DNA from: Elusimicrobiaceae bacterium
GTDB taxonomy: Bacteria; Elusimicrobiota; Elusimicrobia; Elusimicrobiales; Elusimicrobiaceae
Direction of reading: 5' to 3'
DNA: 64,000 nucleotides
Assembly (NCBI GenBank): GCA_017618215.1
Contig: JAFZUQ010000006.1
Coordinates: forward strand, 124,001 to 188,000
Position numbers and translations under genes: made by a program. Below, piece by piece: positions 1-8,565 of this stretch; the first letter of the stretch is position 1, and every line of letters begins with the position of its first letter. The notes below the pieces were generated by a model, which did not search any database, was not told where the DNA came from, and worked only from the letters and a program-made list of their open reading frames with translations.

Positions 1-306
1 TTTGGCGATGGCAAGTTTATCATACAAAACCTTTAAACGTTTATCTGCCTGCAAAACATATTCAAGTGGAGTTAAAGAAGTATCTTTAATTTCCTGCTCA
101 ACGGTGGAAATTTGCGTGCCGGAACTAAGGGTAATTTTACCGCCGTCCGGGTAAATTTGACCGAGAATAAGACGAAATAAAGTAGTTTTTCCGCAACCGT
201 TTAAACCTACAAGGCCGGTTTTTGTACCGTCGGCAATAAAGCAAGAAGCATCTTCAAAAATCGGGCGAAGGCCTATATGATAACTTAAATCAGAAATTTC
301 TATCAT
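1..306 (-). CDS. ABC-F family ATP-binding protein, N-terminal part
   Basis: The window edge cuts this gene and leaves its first 102 codons. A P-loop GLNGCGKTT lies at residues 34-42, followed by an IYPDGGKI segment and the sequence TVEQE. This is typical of ABC-F proteins, soluble duplicated ATPases that act on the ribosome in translation or antibiotic protection rather than in transport. No membrane segment is visible. The ATG at 306 has an AAGGG element upstream. The gene starts 19 bases after the typA stop on the same strand, so the two probably share a transcript. The second ATPase domain is outside the window, so an ordinary ABC transporter ATPase is not fully excluded. Confidence 0.8.
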   Translation of the reverse strand, partial: MIEISDLSYHIGLRPIFEDASCFIADGTKTGLVGLNGCGKTTLFRLILGQIYPDGGKITLSSGTQISTVEQEIKDTSLTPLEYVLQADKRLKVLYDKLAIAK

Positions 307-324
307 AGGTTGCCCTTTGAGGGT

Positions 325-2160
325 TTATTCCTCCGCGGCTTCTTCTTTGCGGGATGCTTTGCGGCGTTCGTGAATATTTAAGATTTTCTTTCTTAAGCGA
401 ACTGAAGTCGGCGTAATTTCCACAAGTTCATCCGGGGCAATATATTCAATGGCTTGTTCCAAACTCATGATACGTGGCGGCGTTAAAACTAAAGCATCGT
501 CAGCCGCTTTACTGCGCATGTTTGACATACGTTTTGCTTTGCACGGATTTACAACAAGGTCATTATCGCGTGAGTTTTGGCCGATAATCATACCTTCATA
601 AACTTGCACGCCGGGGCCTAAAAACATTTGGCCGCCATCTTGCAAAGCGTTTAAAGCATAAGAAGTTGTCACACCCGGCTCTTTGGCAATCAAAACACCG
701 TTGGAACGGAGTGGCGGAACATCAACTTTTGGATAATACCCGTAAAAACTATGGTGCATTATACCAAGGCCGCGTGTCGAAGTTAAAAATTCATTTTTAA
801 AACCAATTAAAGCACGGGACGGAATTACATATTCCAAACGTAACCGGTTTTCACCTTCGCTTACCATATTTTCAAGTTTAGCACCGCGTTTACCGACGAG
901 TTCAAAAACAGCACCTTGCACATCTGAAGAAATATCTAAAATAAGATATTCCATTGGCTCTAAAATTTTACCGTCTTCTTCTTTATACAAAACTTCGGGA
1001 CTGGAAACTGCAAGTTCAAAACCTTCGCGGCGCATATTTTCAATTAAAATTGTTAAATGGAGTTCGCCGCGGCCGTAAACTTTAAAGCGGCCTTCGCCCT
1101 CTAATTGTTCAAGTTTCATACCCACGTTAGTTTGGGCCTCTTTTTCAAGACGTGCTTTTAAGTGGCGGCTGGTTAAAAATTTACCTTCGCGGCCTGCAAA
1201 CGGGGAATCATTAACAAAAAAGTCCATTGAAATTGTAGGCTCATCAATAACGAGTGGAGGGAGAGGTTCTTCAGCGCCGACCATGCATAAAGTATCGCCA
1301 ACTTCCACGCCTTCAAGCCCGCTGATTGCGACAATATCACCTGCTTTTGCACTTTCAACTTCCTGTTTACCGAGGCCGATAAAGCGCTCGATTTTTGCGG
1401 CTTTACCCAAAACCCTTTTACCGTTTTGTTTGAGCATGGCTACTGTTTGGCCTTGCTTGATATCACCGTTTAAAATGCGGCCGATACCGACTGCACCCAA
1501 GAAATTATTATAATCAAGCATTGTTACTTGCATTTGCAAGGGTTTTGTTTCATCTGCGACAGGGGCAGGAACATGTTTTAAAATCGCATCAAAAATAGGG
1601 GCAATATCGGTGCCGGGTTTATCCATATCATTAGATGCCCAACCTGCACGGCCCGAAGCATATATGATAGGAAAATCAAGTTGCGCGTCACTAGCACCAA
1701 GTTCCATAAAAAGTTCAAAAACTTCATCAACTACTTCTGATGGCCTGATATGATCGCGGTCCATTTTATTGATTACCACTATCGGTTTAAGCCCAAGTGC
1801 AAGGGCCTTGCGCAATACAAAGCGTGTCTGGGGCATTGGACCTTCAACGGCATCAACCAAAAGCAAAGCGCCGTCAACCATTTTTAAGACGCGCTCCACT
1901 TCACTACCGAAATCTGCGTGGCCCGGAGTATCAACAATATTAACCGTATAACCTTTATAATTTACGGCAGTACATTTTGATAAAATTGTTATACCGCGCT
2001 CGCGTTCAAGGGGGTTAGAGTCAAGGACAGTTTCCTGTGCTTCATCTTGTTTTACTTTAAACTGGCCTGCTAATTTTAAAAGTGAATCCACAATAGTGGT
2101 CTTGCCGTGGTCTACGTGTGCGATAATAGCCACATTTCTTACATCTTGTCTTGTATTCAT
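325..2160 (-). CDS. typA: Ribosome-associated translational GTPase TypA/BipA
   Basis: This is a 611-residue translational GTPase that binds the ribosome and helps 50S assembly and stress adaptation. Visible motifs are G1 AHVDHGKTT (residues 14-22), the effector stretch RERGITI, G3 DTPGH (77-81) and G4 NKMD near residue 132. EF-G-like domains and the TypA-specific C-terminal domain follow. The length matches the family. I take the ATG at 2160, although an in-frame TTG lies four codons upstream. The ribosome-binding site is weak (GGA nine bases before the ATG). A terminator-like hairpin in the leader (2171-2194) may regulate expression. The ABC-F gene follows downstream. Confidence 0.95.
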   Translation of the reverse strand: MNTRQDVRNVAIIAHVDHGKTTIVDSLLKLAGQFKVKQDEAQETVLDSNPLERERGITILSKCTAVNYKGYTVNIVDTPGHADFGSEVERVLKMVDGALLLVDAVEGPMPQTRFVLRKALALGLKPIVVINKMDRDHIRPSEVVDEVFELFMELGASDAQLDFPIIYASGRAGWASNDMDKPGTDIAPIFDAILKHVPAPVADETKPLQMQVTMLDYNNFLGAVGIGRILNGDIKQGQTVAMLKQNGKRVLGKAAKIERFIGLGKQEVESAKAGDIVAISGLEGVEVGDTLCMVGAEEPLPPLVIDEPTISMDFFVNDSPFAGREGKFLTSRHLKARLEKEAQTNVGMKLEQLEGEGRFKVYGRGELHLTILIENMRREGFELAVSSPEVLYKEEDGKILEPMEYLILDISSDVQGAVFELVGKRGAKLENMVSEGENRLRLEYVIPSRALIGFKNEFLTSTRGLGIMHHSFYGYYPKVDVPPLRSNGVLIAKEPGVTTSYALNALQDGGQMFLGPGVQVYEGMIIGQNSRDNDLVVNPCKAKRMSNMRSKAADDALVLTPPRIMSLEQAIEYIAPDELVEITPTSVRLRKKILNIHERRKASRKEEAAEE

Positions 2161-2170
2161 AATTTTATCC

Positions 2171-2194
2171 AAAAAAAATAACGCTTTAAAAGCG
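2171..2194 (-). promoter_or_regulatory. Terminator-like hairpin in the typA leader
   Basis: On the minus strand a short palindrome CGCTTTTAAAGCG is followed by TTATTTTTTTT and then, about ten bases later, the typA ATG. A TATAAT box lies upstream near 2223-2228. A hairpin plus U-run inside a 5' leader could act as an attenuator. The stem is only five to six base pairs, so this is tentative. Confidence 0.35.
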
Positions 2195-2245
2195 CGGGTA
2201 ATCTGATTTACGTCTATATATATTATATCTTTTTTTGATTATAAA

Positions 2246-2278
2246 AGGAACTCCCCTACTATCTGTAAGGGAGTTCCT
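2246..2278 (-). terminator. Terminator after the ankyrin-like gene
   Basis: Perfect 10-bp inverted repeat AGGAACTCCC / GGGAGTTCCT with a 13-base loop, followed on the minus strand by TTTTATAAT. It closes the two-gene unit that ends at 2299. Confidence 0.85.
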
Positions 2279-2298
2279 GCCGTCTAAAAACTATACTT

Positions 2299-3225
2299 TT
2301 ATATTTGATTGCCAAATGTAGACAAATCAAAATCGTGCATAATTTTTTCTATTAAAATATCAATTTGCTTATCAATATTTTGGGCGAAATTTTGTTCTAT
2401 ATTCTGAGGTTTAAAGAGATCTAAACTCGGGGTAAATTCAAATGGCATAATTTGTACAACTGGATGTTCTTTAGCCAATTTTTTTATTTCTTCATTATAT
2501 TTTATTTTTTCATTTACATATTTGCTCTCATGCTCATGTTTTGCATACCATTCTTCAACAACCTTTTTAGTTTCTTGAGCACATCTCAATCTTTTTGTAT
2601 TTCCTGCATTCTTCCATTTGTTTACTGCATCCTCAGCAAACTTTTTAGCATCAATAATATGATCATAGCCTATTATAACATGAATATTACCGCCTTCCTT
2701 TAACAAATTAACATCATATTTTTTAATTAAGTATTTCAAAATACCATATTGCCCTTCCGCTATAGCATTTAATGCCGGGGTTAAAAATTCCCCATTATAA
2801 CTCTTTTTCTTAGAAATAGCACTATCTACCAAATATCTTAAATTAGGGAATTCTTTTAACAGCTCCTCAAACATCTCTATATTATTTAAGAATAAAGCGA
2901 AAGTAGGCATGTTATATCTGTTAGTTGCTTCATCATTATTTATTTTGAAACCTCCAAAGGATGCCGACTCACAATTGATCACATTGCACATATGAAAGAC
3001 TTTGTATTTATAAATAGTCTTACCGTTCGGTTTATCCGGTTCACCCAACATATAGGGAATTTCCTCGTTTGGTATAGTCCTACCATAATATCTATTGTAG
3101 GTGGCTTCATAGATCAAGTTATCACACTCTTTTTCTAAATCATTACTCGCTCTTGCCGCAAGGCCAATAGGTAAAACGGATATAAGTAATAATAAAGATA
3201 TTATGCATTTTATTTTTATTTTCAT
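2299..3225 (-). CDS. Secreted ankyrin-like protein of unknown function
   Basis: The 308-residue product begins with a signal peptide (KIKIK then LLLLISVLPIGLAA, cleavage near residue 24). Residues about 140-180 contain TPALNAIAEGQYGILKYLIKKYDVNL-type text, which resembles one or two degenerate ankyrin repeats. A charged, probably helical region (195-250) follows, so the protein probably acts in the periplasm or at the cell surface. The start at 3225 has a strong AAGGAG. The upstream gene stops only 15 bases away, so the two form an operon closed by the terminator at 2246-2278. An ankyrin protein of clearer type is encoded at 24995-26023. I do not recognise a specific function. Confidence 0.75.
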   Translation of the reverse strand: MKIKIKCIISLLLLISVLPIGLAARASNDLEKECDNLIYEATYNRYYGRTIPNEEIPYMLGEPDKPNGKTIYKYKVFHMCNVINCESASFGGFKINNDEATNRYNMPTFALFLNNIEMFEELLKEFPNLRYLVDSAISKKKSYNGEFLTPALNAIAEGQYGILKYLIKKYDVNLLKEGGNIHVIIGYDHIIDAKKFAEDAVNKWKNAGNTKRLRCAQETKKVVEEWYAKHEHESKYVNEKIKYNEEIKKLAKEHPVVQIMPFEFTPSLDLFKPQNIEQNFAQNIDKQIDILIEKIMHDFDLSTFGNQI

Positions 3226-3240
3226 TTTATCTCCTTTTAA

Positions 3241-4947
3241 TTAAAACGGAAGATCTTCATCTTCAGTTTCTTGTATTTCTTTTAATTTTTCATCAACATT
3301 GTTTTTAAAATCTTTAAAAGCTTGTGAAGTTAAAATAGTTGGCCCCGGCAAAACTATATTATTCTTATCGTCCTCCAACTCATTAGGTTTAGAAATAATT
3401 TTTATATTATTAAGTGATTTAACTTTTTCCTTCAGTAATTTGCGTGAAACGTCGTCAGAATTAGAACAATCAATATATATCGTTTTATCTTGCTGTTCAG
3501 CAGTTTTCCAAACAGCTTTTATGACACTCAAAGCAGATTCATCTATCTCACCTATTTCTTTATCCACTTTTATCTTATCTTCCTTATTTAATCTATATGA
3601 ATCATTTCGTCTTAACGTTCCGTTTTTATCATCTATCATCACTGGTAATATAGCATTCTCTTCCTCATCCAAAGGCCATATTTTGTAATCGTCTTTTGCA
3701 TTAATTACCTTATAGTAAGTAGGAGGAACACCTTCTCTTTCTTCTGATACAACCTCCTCCTCCCCATTTGTATCACGATATATTGCCCGAATTACTGGTT
3801 TAGCAGATTCTGGTAATTGAACGTCAGACTCTGATTCAGCCGTTTTAGCTTTTGCATTTAACTTCTCATTTTCTTGTTCTTGTGATTGTGATTGAATTTG
3901 AGCTTTAACTTGCGTTCTTGTTTCTCTAGCAAAACCGGCAGCTGTAAAACCGCCATCTTGCGGAGATTGCCCAGCACCTACACCAGTAGAACTTGAACCA
4001 CCGGCGAAAAAACCACGTGAAGTCCCATCGGAACCGGAATAACCACCACCGTTACCGCCGGTAGAAGAAGACATCTTTAAATTAATACCTTTTAAATTCG
4101 CATAAGCGTTGCTCAAAGCATTATCGTCAAAACCTTTATCATTTGTGGAAACACGAGCATAATTCATTCCGCCCATATTGCTGGCTGTACCATTTCTATA
4201 ACTTGTGGCAGATATCTGATTATTTGCGGAAGAATAAGCTTGCTTTTGCTTTTCCCGTTGCAAAGCATTCAAAATTTCCATATCACTGGCACCCGGAAAA
4301 CGCTTTTTTGCATTCAAAAATTCTTGTTCGGAAATATTTTTTTTCATTATTTCCTTATAAGGGATATGCCCTTTCGGTGTAACAACGTATCTGTCACCTT
4401 TAGCATCTTCAATAACATCATAGTTTTGCCCGTTAATTGTAACATAGCCTTTTATAGGGCTACTATTTGCACCATTGTAAGAACCAGGGTAAACATTGTC
4501 GGATAAGCTGTTTACATTATTTCCTACATCATAAGTTTTACGATTTGGATTTTTCGCATTTACAGCGGCTAAATCAAAATTTTTAAAATTTCTTGAGGAT
4601 GCAACCAAAGTGCCATTTTGGGAATTAAGGCTCTGCTTCGTTTTTGTTTGGGAAGTTAAATAATCCCCTTTATTAAAAGCATGATTACTGGCGACCTTCT
4701 CTTTTATGAAATTCATTTTTTTTGTGGGAGCGGGAACATCACCCGAAACCGGCTTAGAAAAACCATAAAAAGAGGCTATTTTATTAGCCAATTTTGAAAT
4801 AGGGTTAGACTGATAAGACATCCCGGACTTTACGGCGAAAGGGGAGAAGTCTTCTTCTTCCTCATTACTATAAATGAAAGGAAGAGTAAAAAATGCAATA
4901 ATTGCAAGTAAGGCTATTTTACCAGAATTTCTTCTTAAAAAACCCAT
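3241..4947 (-). CDS. Membrane-anchored low-complexity protein, unknown function
   Basis: The 568-residue protein has one N-terminal hydrophobic segment (about residues 9-27, KIALLAIIAFFTLPFIYS) that looks like an uncleaved anchor. A long Ser/Asn/Gly-rich region follows, with a Gly/Ser tract around residues 290-330 (STGGNGGGYSGSDGTSRG), then a charged Glu/Lys region. The C-terminal third alternates beta-like stretches and acidic linkers. No enzyme motif is visible. The region outside the membrane looks exported and flexible, as in surface or scaffold proteins. There is no clear ribosome-binding site before the ATG at 4947. A promoter is visible at 4999-5026. It is co-transcribed with the ankyrin-like gene 15 bases downstream. 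Confidence 0.7.
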   Translation of the reverse strand: MGFLRRNSGKIALLAIIAFFTLPFIYSNEEEEDFSPFAVKSGMSYQSNPISKLANKIASFYGFSKPVSGDVPAPTKKMNFIKEKVASNHAFNKGDYLTSQTKTKQSLNSQNGTLVASSRNFKNFDLAAVNAKNPNRKTYDVGNNVNSLSDNVYPGSYNGANSSPIKGYVTINGQNYDVIEDAKGDRYVVTPKGHIPYKEIMKKNISEQEFLNAKKRFPGASDMEILNALQREKQKQAYSSANNQISATSYRNGTASNMGGMNYARVSTNDKGFDDNALSNAYANLKGINLKMSSSTGGNGGGYSGSDGTSRGFFAGGSSSTGVGAGQSPQDGGFTAAGFARETRTQVKAQIQSQSQEQENEKLNAKAKTAESESDVQLPESAKPVIRAIYRDTNGEEEVVSEEREGVPPTYYKVINAKDDYKIWPLDEEENAILPVMIDDKNGTLRRNDSYRLNKEDKIKVDKEIGEIDESALSVIKAVWKTAEQQDKTIYIDCSNSDDVSRKLLKEKVKSLNNIKIISKPNELEDDKNNIVLPGPTILTSQAFKDFKNNVDEKLKEIQETEDEDLPF

Positions 4948-4998
4948 ATTATTTTTAGCTATACCACTGCTTTCTTGAAAATTTTACTTCTTTCCTAT

Positions 4999-5026
4999 AT
5001 TATATCACATTTTAGAAAAAATGCAA
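4999..5026 (-). promoter_or_regulatory. Sigma70-type promoter for the 4947-2299 operon
   Basis: On the minus strand TTGCAT (5026-5021), a 16-base spacer and TATAAT (5004-4999) precede the gene that starts at 4947, giving a leader of roughly 45 bases. Confidence 0.6.
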
Positions 5027-5124
5027 GAGGTTTTTTATTTTATATTTTTACGACGTAGAATTTTATTTCTGTTTAAATATTACAGAATTTCATTTCCATA
5101 TTTTATATAATATATGTAGTATCT

Positions 5125-5209
5125 GGAGAGGTGTGTGAGCGGTTGAAACAGCAGGCCTCGAAATCCTGTATACCGAAAGGTATCGAGGGTTCAAATCCCT
5201 CCCTCTCCG
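5125..5209 (+). tRNA. tRNA-Ser, anticodon CGA (codon UCG)
   Basis: The 85-base cloverleaf has a perfect 7-bp acceptor stem (GGAGAGG / CCTCTCC) with discriminator G. The anticodon loop is CTCGAAA and there is a long variable arm (TACC GAAA GGTA), as expected for serine. The T arm is GAGGG TTCAAAT CCCTC. CCA is not encoded. The last anticodon-stem pair is a C-U mismatch. A TATAAT-like box (5106-5111) lies just upstream and a terminator (5219-5246) just downstream, so the gene is probably transcribed alone. Confidence 0.96.
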
Positions 5210-5218
5210 AAAAAATTT

Positions 5219-5246
5219 ACCCTCCTTTACGGAGGGTGAATTTTTT
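5219..5246 (+). terminator. Terminator of tRNA-Ser
   Basis: Stem ACCCTCC (5219-5225), loop TTTAC, stem GGAGGGT (5231-5237), then GAATTTTTT. It begins ten bases after the tRNA. Confidence 0.85.
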
Positions 5247-5407
5247 GGATGGAGGAAAGCCAACTGCTTGGCTTTCCGTCGGGATTTGAAGGGCGGAGCG
5301 ATGTTTTTGTTTGAGCGAAGCGAAAGGCGAGGATGGCGAGCCCCGGCCCGAAGGCTTTTTGCGTCAGCAAAAAGACCGGAGGGAAATCCCTCCCCTCTAA
5401 CTAAATT
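5247..5407. repeat. Hairpin-rich intergenic segment with tRNA-end-like sequences
   Basis: This non-coding, GC-richer stretch holds two perfect hairpins: GGAAAGCCAA CTGC TTGGCTTTCC at 5254-5277 and CTTTTTGC GTCA GCAAAAAG at 5355-5374. An exact 11-base copy of the tRNA-Ser 3' region (AAATCCCTCCC, 5193-5203) recurs at 5384-5394. Its inverse core GGGATTTGAA lies near 5281-5290. GGGATTT and AAATCCC therefore bound the inner 110 bases as inverted repeats. It could be a MITE-like or REP-like element, a structured RNA, or the scar of an integration at the tRNA. The sequence alone does not decide. Confidence 0.45.
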
Positions 5408-5444
5408 AAAAACACCCGTAAGGTTTAACCTTACGGGTGTTTTT
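5408..5444 (-). terminator. Terminator of the glmU-prs-rplY operon
   Basis: Perfect inverted repeat AAAAACACCCGTAAGG / CCTTACGGGTGTTTTT with a five-base loop. It lies 25 bases beyond the rplY stop and would work on both strands. Confidence 0.92.
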
Positions 5445-5468
5445 ATTTCAAAGAATAATTTTATAAAA

Positions 5469-6158
5469 TTATTTCTTTTCGGCAGGTTTCTTATCGCCTG
5501 CGGCAGCTGCACCTTCTTCTTCTTTCTTACCTTTTGTAGCAGAAAGTTCAGGTTGTGCGGCTTCAGTTCCTGCGGCTGCGGCAGCAGGTGCTGCAACAAC
5601 TTCTTCACGCGGAATCATGATGTGAACAATCATTCTGTCTGCTTCGCCTAAAATGGTAACGCCTTTAGGGGCAACCAAGTCAGCCAAAGTTACATGTTTA
5701 TCTAATGTTAAGCCGGTAATATCGACATCAATTTCATGCGGAATATCGGCAGGTAAACATTTGATAGCAACTTCACGAACAGTATGGTCCACGATACCAC
5801 CGTTTTCTTTAACCCAAGCACAATCGCCTTTCAGGACAATTGGAACAACGGTTTCAAGAGGTTTATCCATAGAAATTCTTTGGAAATCAACGTGTATCGG
5901 GCTATCGGTTACAACATGATATTGAACTTCTTTGATAATAGCGTTTTCAGTGCCTTTAGGTAAGGCAATTTCGACGATGGCATTGCTGCCTGATTTTTGA
6001 ATTTCAGCCAAATCTTTTTGAGAAACGGTTATAGAAACAGGTTCTAAACCTTCACCATACAAGACCGCTGGGATGTTCTTTTGGGCTCTGATTTTTGAGA
6101 GTTCCCCACGAACGCCGGCCTTTTCTCTAGGCTGAGCATTAATTTTTACTTTTTGCAT
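5469..6158 (-). CDS. rplY: Large ribosomal subunit protein bL25 (general stress protein CTC type)
   Basis: The 229-residue protein binds 5S rRNA in the 50S subunit. It has the N-terminal L25 beta-barrel (about 1-92, with RGELSKIRAQKNIPAVLYG) and the C-terminal TL5/CTC domain (about 95-185). A low-complexity tail (AAPAAAAAG, then KKEEEG and KKPAEKK) makes it longer than E. coli L25. The ATG at 6158 is chosen because GGAGGA precedes it by seven bases; in-frame sequence extends five codons upstream to a TTG. It is the last gene of the glmU-prs-rplY unit and is followed by a strong terminator. Confidence 0.93.
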   Translation of the reverse strand: MQKVKINAQPREKAGVRGELSKIRAQKNIPAVLYGEGLEPVSITVSQKDLAEIQKSGSNAIVEIALPKGTENAIIKEVQYHVVTDSPIHVDFQRISMDKPLETVVPIVLKGDCAWVKENGGIVDHTVREVAIKCLPADIPHEIDVDITGLTLDKHVTLADLVAPKGVTILGEADRMIVHIMIPREEVVAAPAAAAAGTEAAQPELSATKGKKEEEGAAAAGDKKPAEKK

Positions 6159-6187
6159 TTGTACTTCCTCCAACTATTTTTATTAAA

Positions 6188-7138
6188 TTAATTAAACATT
6201 TCGCTGATTGAGCGGCCATCATGGTTACGGCTGATGGCATCTGCCAAAATATGTGCTATTGAAAGCACTTGTATTTTGGAACTTTGCTTGCGGTTTTCAG
6301 GCAAAGTATCTGTTATAAAAAGTTTTTCCAAAGCGGAATTTTCAACTTTATCTACACCGTCCCGTGATAAAACACCGTGCGTTGCGACGGCATAAACTTT
6401 TTTGGCACCACTTTCTTTAACTTTATTTGCAACAACTGTTAAAGTGCCTGCCGTATCAACAATATCGTCGACAATAATAGCAGTTTTATCTTTAACATCA
6501 CCGATTAAGTTGTAAACAACCGCCTCATTCTTTTTGGGGCGTCTTTTATCAATAATAACCAAACCTGCTTCCATACGGGCTGCAAAACGTCTTGCACGTT
6601 CCACACCACCGACGTCAGGTGAAACTATTACTAAATCTTTGGGTTTATTTTTAAGGAAATAATCTAAAAATACGCCGCGTGCACGAAGGTGGTCCAAAGG
6701 AATATCAAAGAAACCTTGAATTTGGCCGGCATGCAAATCCATAGCCATGACTCTGTCAGCACCGGCATGAGTAATAAGATTTGCTACAAGTTTTGCCGTT
6801 ATCGGAACGCGCGGGCTGCTTTTCCTATCAGCACGTGCATAACCGTAGTAAGGTACAACAGCGGTAATGCGCGCCGCTGATGCACGTTTTAGAGCATCAA
6901 TGGAAATTAAAAGTTCCATTAAGTTTTCATTAACGGGTGTGCAAGTGGGTTGGATAACATAACAATCAGCACCGCGTACGCTTTCGGTAACCTGGACATC
7001 AATTTCGCCGTCGGCAAAACGCTCCACACGCATGGAGCCGAGTTCTTTACCGAGATGTTTTGCAATCTTTTCCGCTAAGGCGCGGTTTGCATTACATGTG
7101 AATATTTTTAGTTCCCTGGGTACAATAGGGTCGTTCAT
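6188..7138 (-). CDS. prs: Ribose-phosphate pyrophosphokinase
   Basis: PRPP synthetase transfers pyrophosphate from ATP to ribose 5-phosphate, supplying PRPP for nucleotides, histidine and NAD. The 316-residue length is standard. Visible motifs are the N-terminal FADGEIDVQV, the flexible catalytic region SPDVGGVERAR near residue 160, and the PRPP loop VDDIVDTAGT near residue 217. The ATG at 7138 lies one base after the glmU stop, with AAGGAAAA inside the glmU end serving as ribosome-binding site, so translation is probably coupled. GlmU and Prs both work on phosphosugars and nucleotides, and this gene pair is a known conserved order. Confidence 0.97.
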   Translation of the reverse strand: MNDPIVPRELKIFTCNANRALAEKIAKHLGKELGSMRVERFADGEIDVQVTESVRGADCYVIQPTCTPVNENLMELLISIDALKRASAARITAVVPYYGYARADRKSSPRVPITAKLVANLITHAGADRVMAMDLHAGQIQGFFDIPLDHLRARGVFLDYFLKNKPKDLVIVSPDVGGVERARRFAARMEAGLVIIDKRRPKKNEAVVYNLIGDVKDKTAIIVDDIVDTAGTLTVVANKVKESGAKKVYAVATHGVLSRDGVDKVENSALEKLFITDTLPENRKQSSKIQVLSIAHILADAISRNHDGRSISEMFN

Positions 7139-7139
7139 T

Positions 7140-8522
7140 TTATTTTCCTTTTTTGTTTTTGAGATTCACTTGCCTTGCCCTAGCTATTGCCAAAGTTTTG
7201 GCAGGTATATCTTCCGTTATGGTGGAACCTGCGCCTATTTTAGCACCGGCACCCACTTTAACAGGTGCAACAAAATTTGTATTGGAACCGACAAAAACAT
7301 CATCCCCGATTATCGTTTGATGTTTATGTTCCCCATCGTAATTACAGGTTATAGCACCGGCACCGATATTAACACCTGCGCCCATAACCGTATCCCCTAT
7401 ATAAGAAAGGTGCGGAACTTTGGAACCCTTGCCAATCGTGGACTTTTTAATCTCCACAAAACTGCCGATTTTAGCTTTATTTTCTACAACAGTTTGCGGG
7501 CGGAGTTTCGCAAAAGGCTCTGTTTGTGAACCTTCCTTTAAATAGCTGTCTAAAATGTAGCAAGACATTTTGATTTCAACATTATTTTCAAATTTTGAAT
7601 TTTCTATCCAGCAATTTGGGCCGATTTTGCAATTTTCGCCAATAACTGTTTTACCATAGATATAACAGTTCGGATAAATAACAGTATCAGCACCGATTTT
7701 GACTGTTTTATCAATATAAGTATTTTGCGGATCAATTAAAATTACGCCCTCATTCATAAGTTTATTATTGATTTTTTCGCGCATGGCTTGTGCGGCCTCG
7801 GCAAGCTGTTTTTTGGAATTTATACCCATGGCCTCTTTATAATCTGCGGCTTTAAAAATTTCCACTTTCTTGCCTTGTTTTTGAAGAAGGGCCAAAGTAT
7901 CTGTTAAATAATATTCGTGTTTTGGGCCTTGCGGTTTTAAGAGTTTTAAAACCTTTTCAAGGTCTTTTACTTCAAAAATATACATGCCGGAATTTACTTC
8001 TTTAATAGGTGCGGTTTTAGAATCTGTTTCACTTTCTTCAACAATTCTTATTATGTTGTTTGTTTTAACTATACGCCCGTAACCTTTCGGGTTTGGAACT
8101 TCAACAGTTAAGACGGTGCAAGAGGCTTTTTTTGCATTATGATGTTTGATAAGTTGTTTTAAAGTATCGGCTTCAATTAAAGGGGCATCACCTGCTAAAA
8201 TTAAAACTTGTTTGTATTTTTTGAGTGCGGGCATTGCGGATTTTACTGCAGAGCCACTGCCGTTTAAAACTTTTTGCAAAGCAAATTCCGCTTTTGCTTT
8301 GATACCCCAAGCAGAATAATTTTCTTTAACTGTTTGTTTTAAAATATCAGCCTGATGTCCGCATAAAATGACATTTGCCGCAGGTTTTAAAGTATCTGCA
8401 GTTTGTAAAATGTGTGCCAAAAGTGGCAACCCGAAAATTTTATGTAAAGGTTTAGGTGTGGCGGATTTCATACGTGTGCCCTTGCCGCCTGCAAGGACTA
8501 AGATTGATAAACTGGCTACCAT
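7140..8522 (-). CDS. glmU: Bifunctional UDP-N-acetylglucosamine pyrophosphorylase / glucosamine-1-phosphate N-acetyltransferase
   Basis: GlmU makes UDP-GlcNAc, the precursor of peptidoglycan and lipid A. The 460-residue protein has the nucleotidyltransferase signature LAGGKGTRMKS (10-20) and a Rossmann-like domain to about residue 230. A left-handed beta-helix of hexapeptide repeats follows (about 255-445, for example IGENCKIGPNCWI and VNIGAGAITCNYDG). The second stretch is the acetyltransferase active-site region. The start at 8522 has AGGAG eight bases upstream and an extended -10 promoter at 8557-8565. It leads the operon with prs and rplY. Confidence 0.97.
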   Translation of the reverse strand: MVASLSILVLAGGKGTRMKSATPKPLHKIFGLPLLAHILQTADTLKPAANVILCGHQADILKQTVKENYSAWGIKAKAEFALQKVLNGSGSAVKSAMPALKKYKQVLILAGDAPLIEADTLKQLIKHHNAKKASCTVLTVEVPNPKGYGRIVKTNNIIRIVEESETDSKTAPIKEVNSGMYIFEVKDLEKVLKLLKPQGPKHEYYLTDTLALLQKQGKKVEIFKAADYKEAMGINSKKQLAEAAQAMREKINNKLMNEGVILIDPQNTYIDKTVKIGADTVIYPNCYIYGKTVIGENCKIGPNCWIENSKFENNVEIKMSCYILDSYLKEGSQTEPFAKLRPQTVVENKAKIGSFVEIKKSTIGKGSKVPHLSYIGDTVMGAGVNIGAGAITCNYDGEHKHQTIIGDDVFVGSNTNFVAPVKVGAGAKIGAGSTITEDIPAKTLAIARARQVNLKNKKGK

Positions 8523-8556
8523 AGTTCTCCTTACTCTTGCCTAAGATTACACATAT

Positions 8557-8565
8557 ATTATACCA
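8557..8565 (-). promoter_or_regulatory. Extended -10 promoter for glmU-prs-rplY
   Basis: On the minus strand TGGTATAAT (8565-8557) fits the TGnTATAAT extended -10 form. No good -35 box is seen at the normal spacing, as is common for extended -10 promoters. It lies 35 bases before the glmU ATG. Confidence 0.55.

Noticed and set aside
5090-5608. A 172-codon minus-strand frame across the tRNA-Ser and the rplY end
   Set aside because: It runs antisense through a perfect tRNA and the terminator, contains the RGRDLNPR text that typically arises from translating a tRNA backwards, and overlaps rplY.
5268-5651. Plus-strand frame of 127 codons over the hairpin region and rplY
   Set aside because: It covers hairpins and a terminator, has no ribosome-binding site and lies antisense to rplY.
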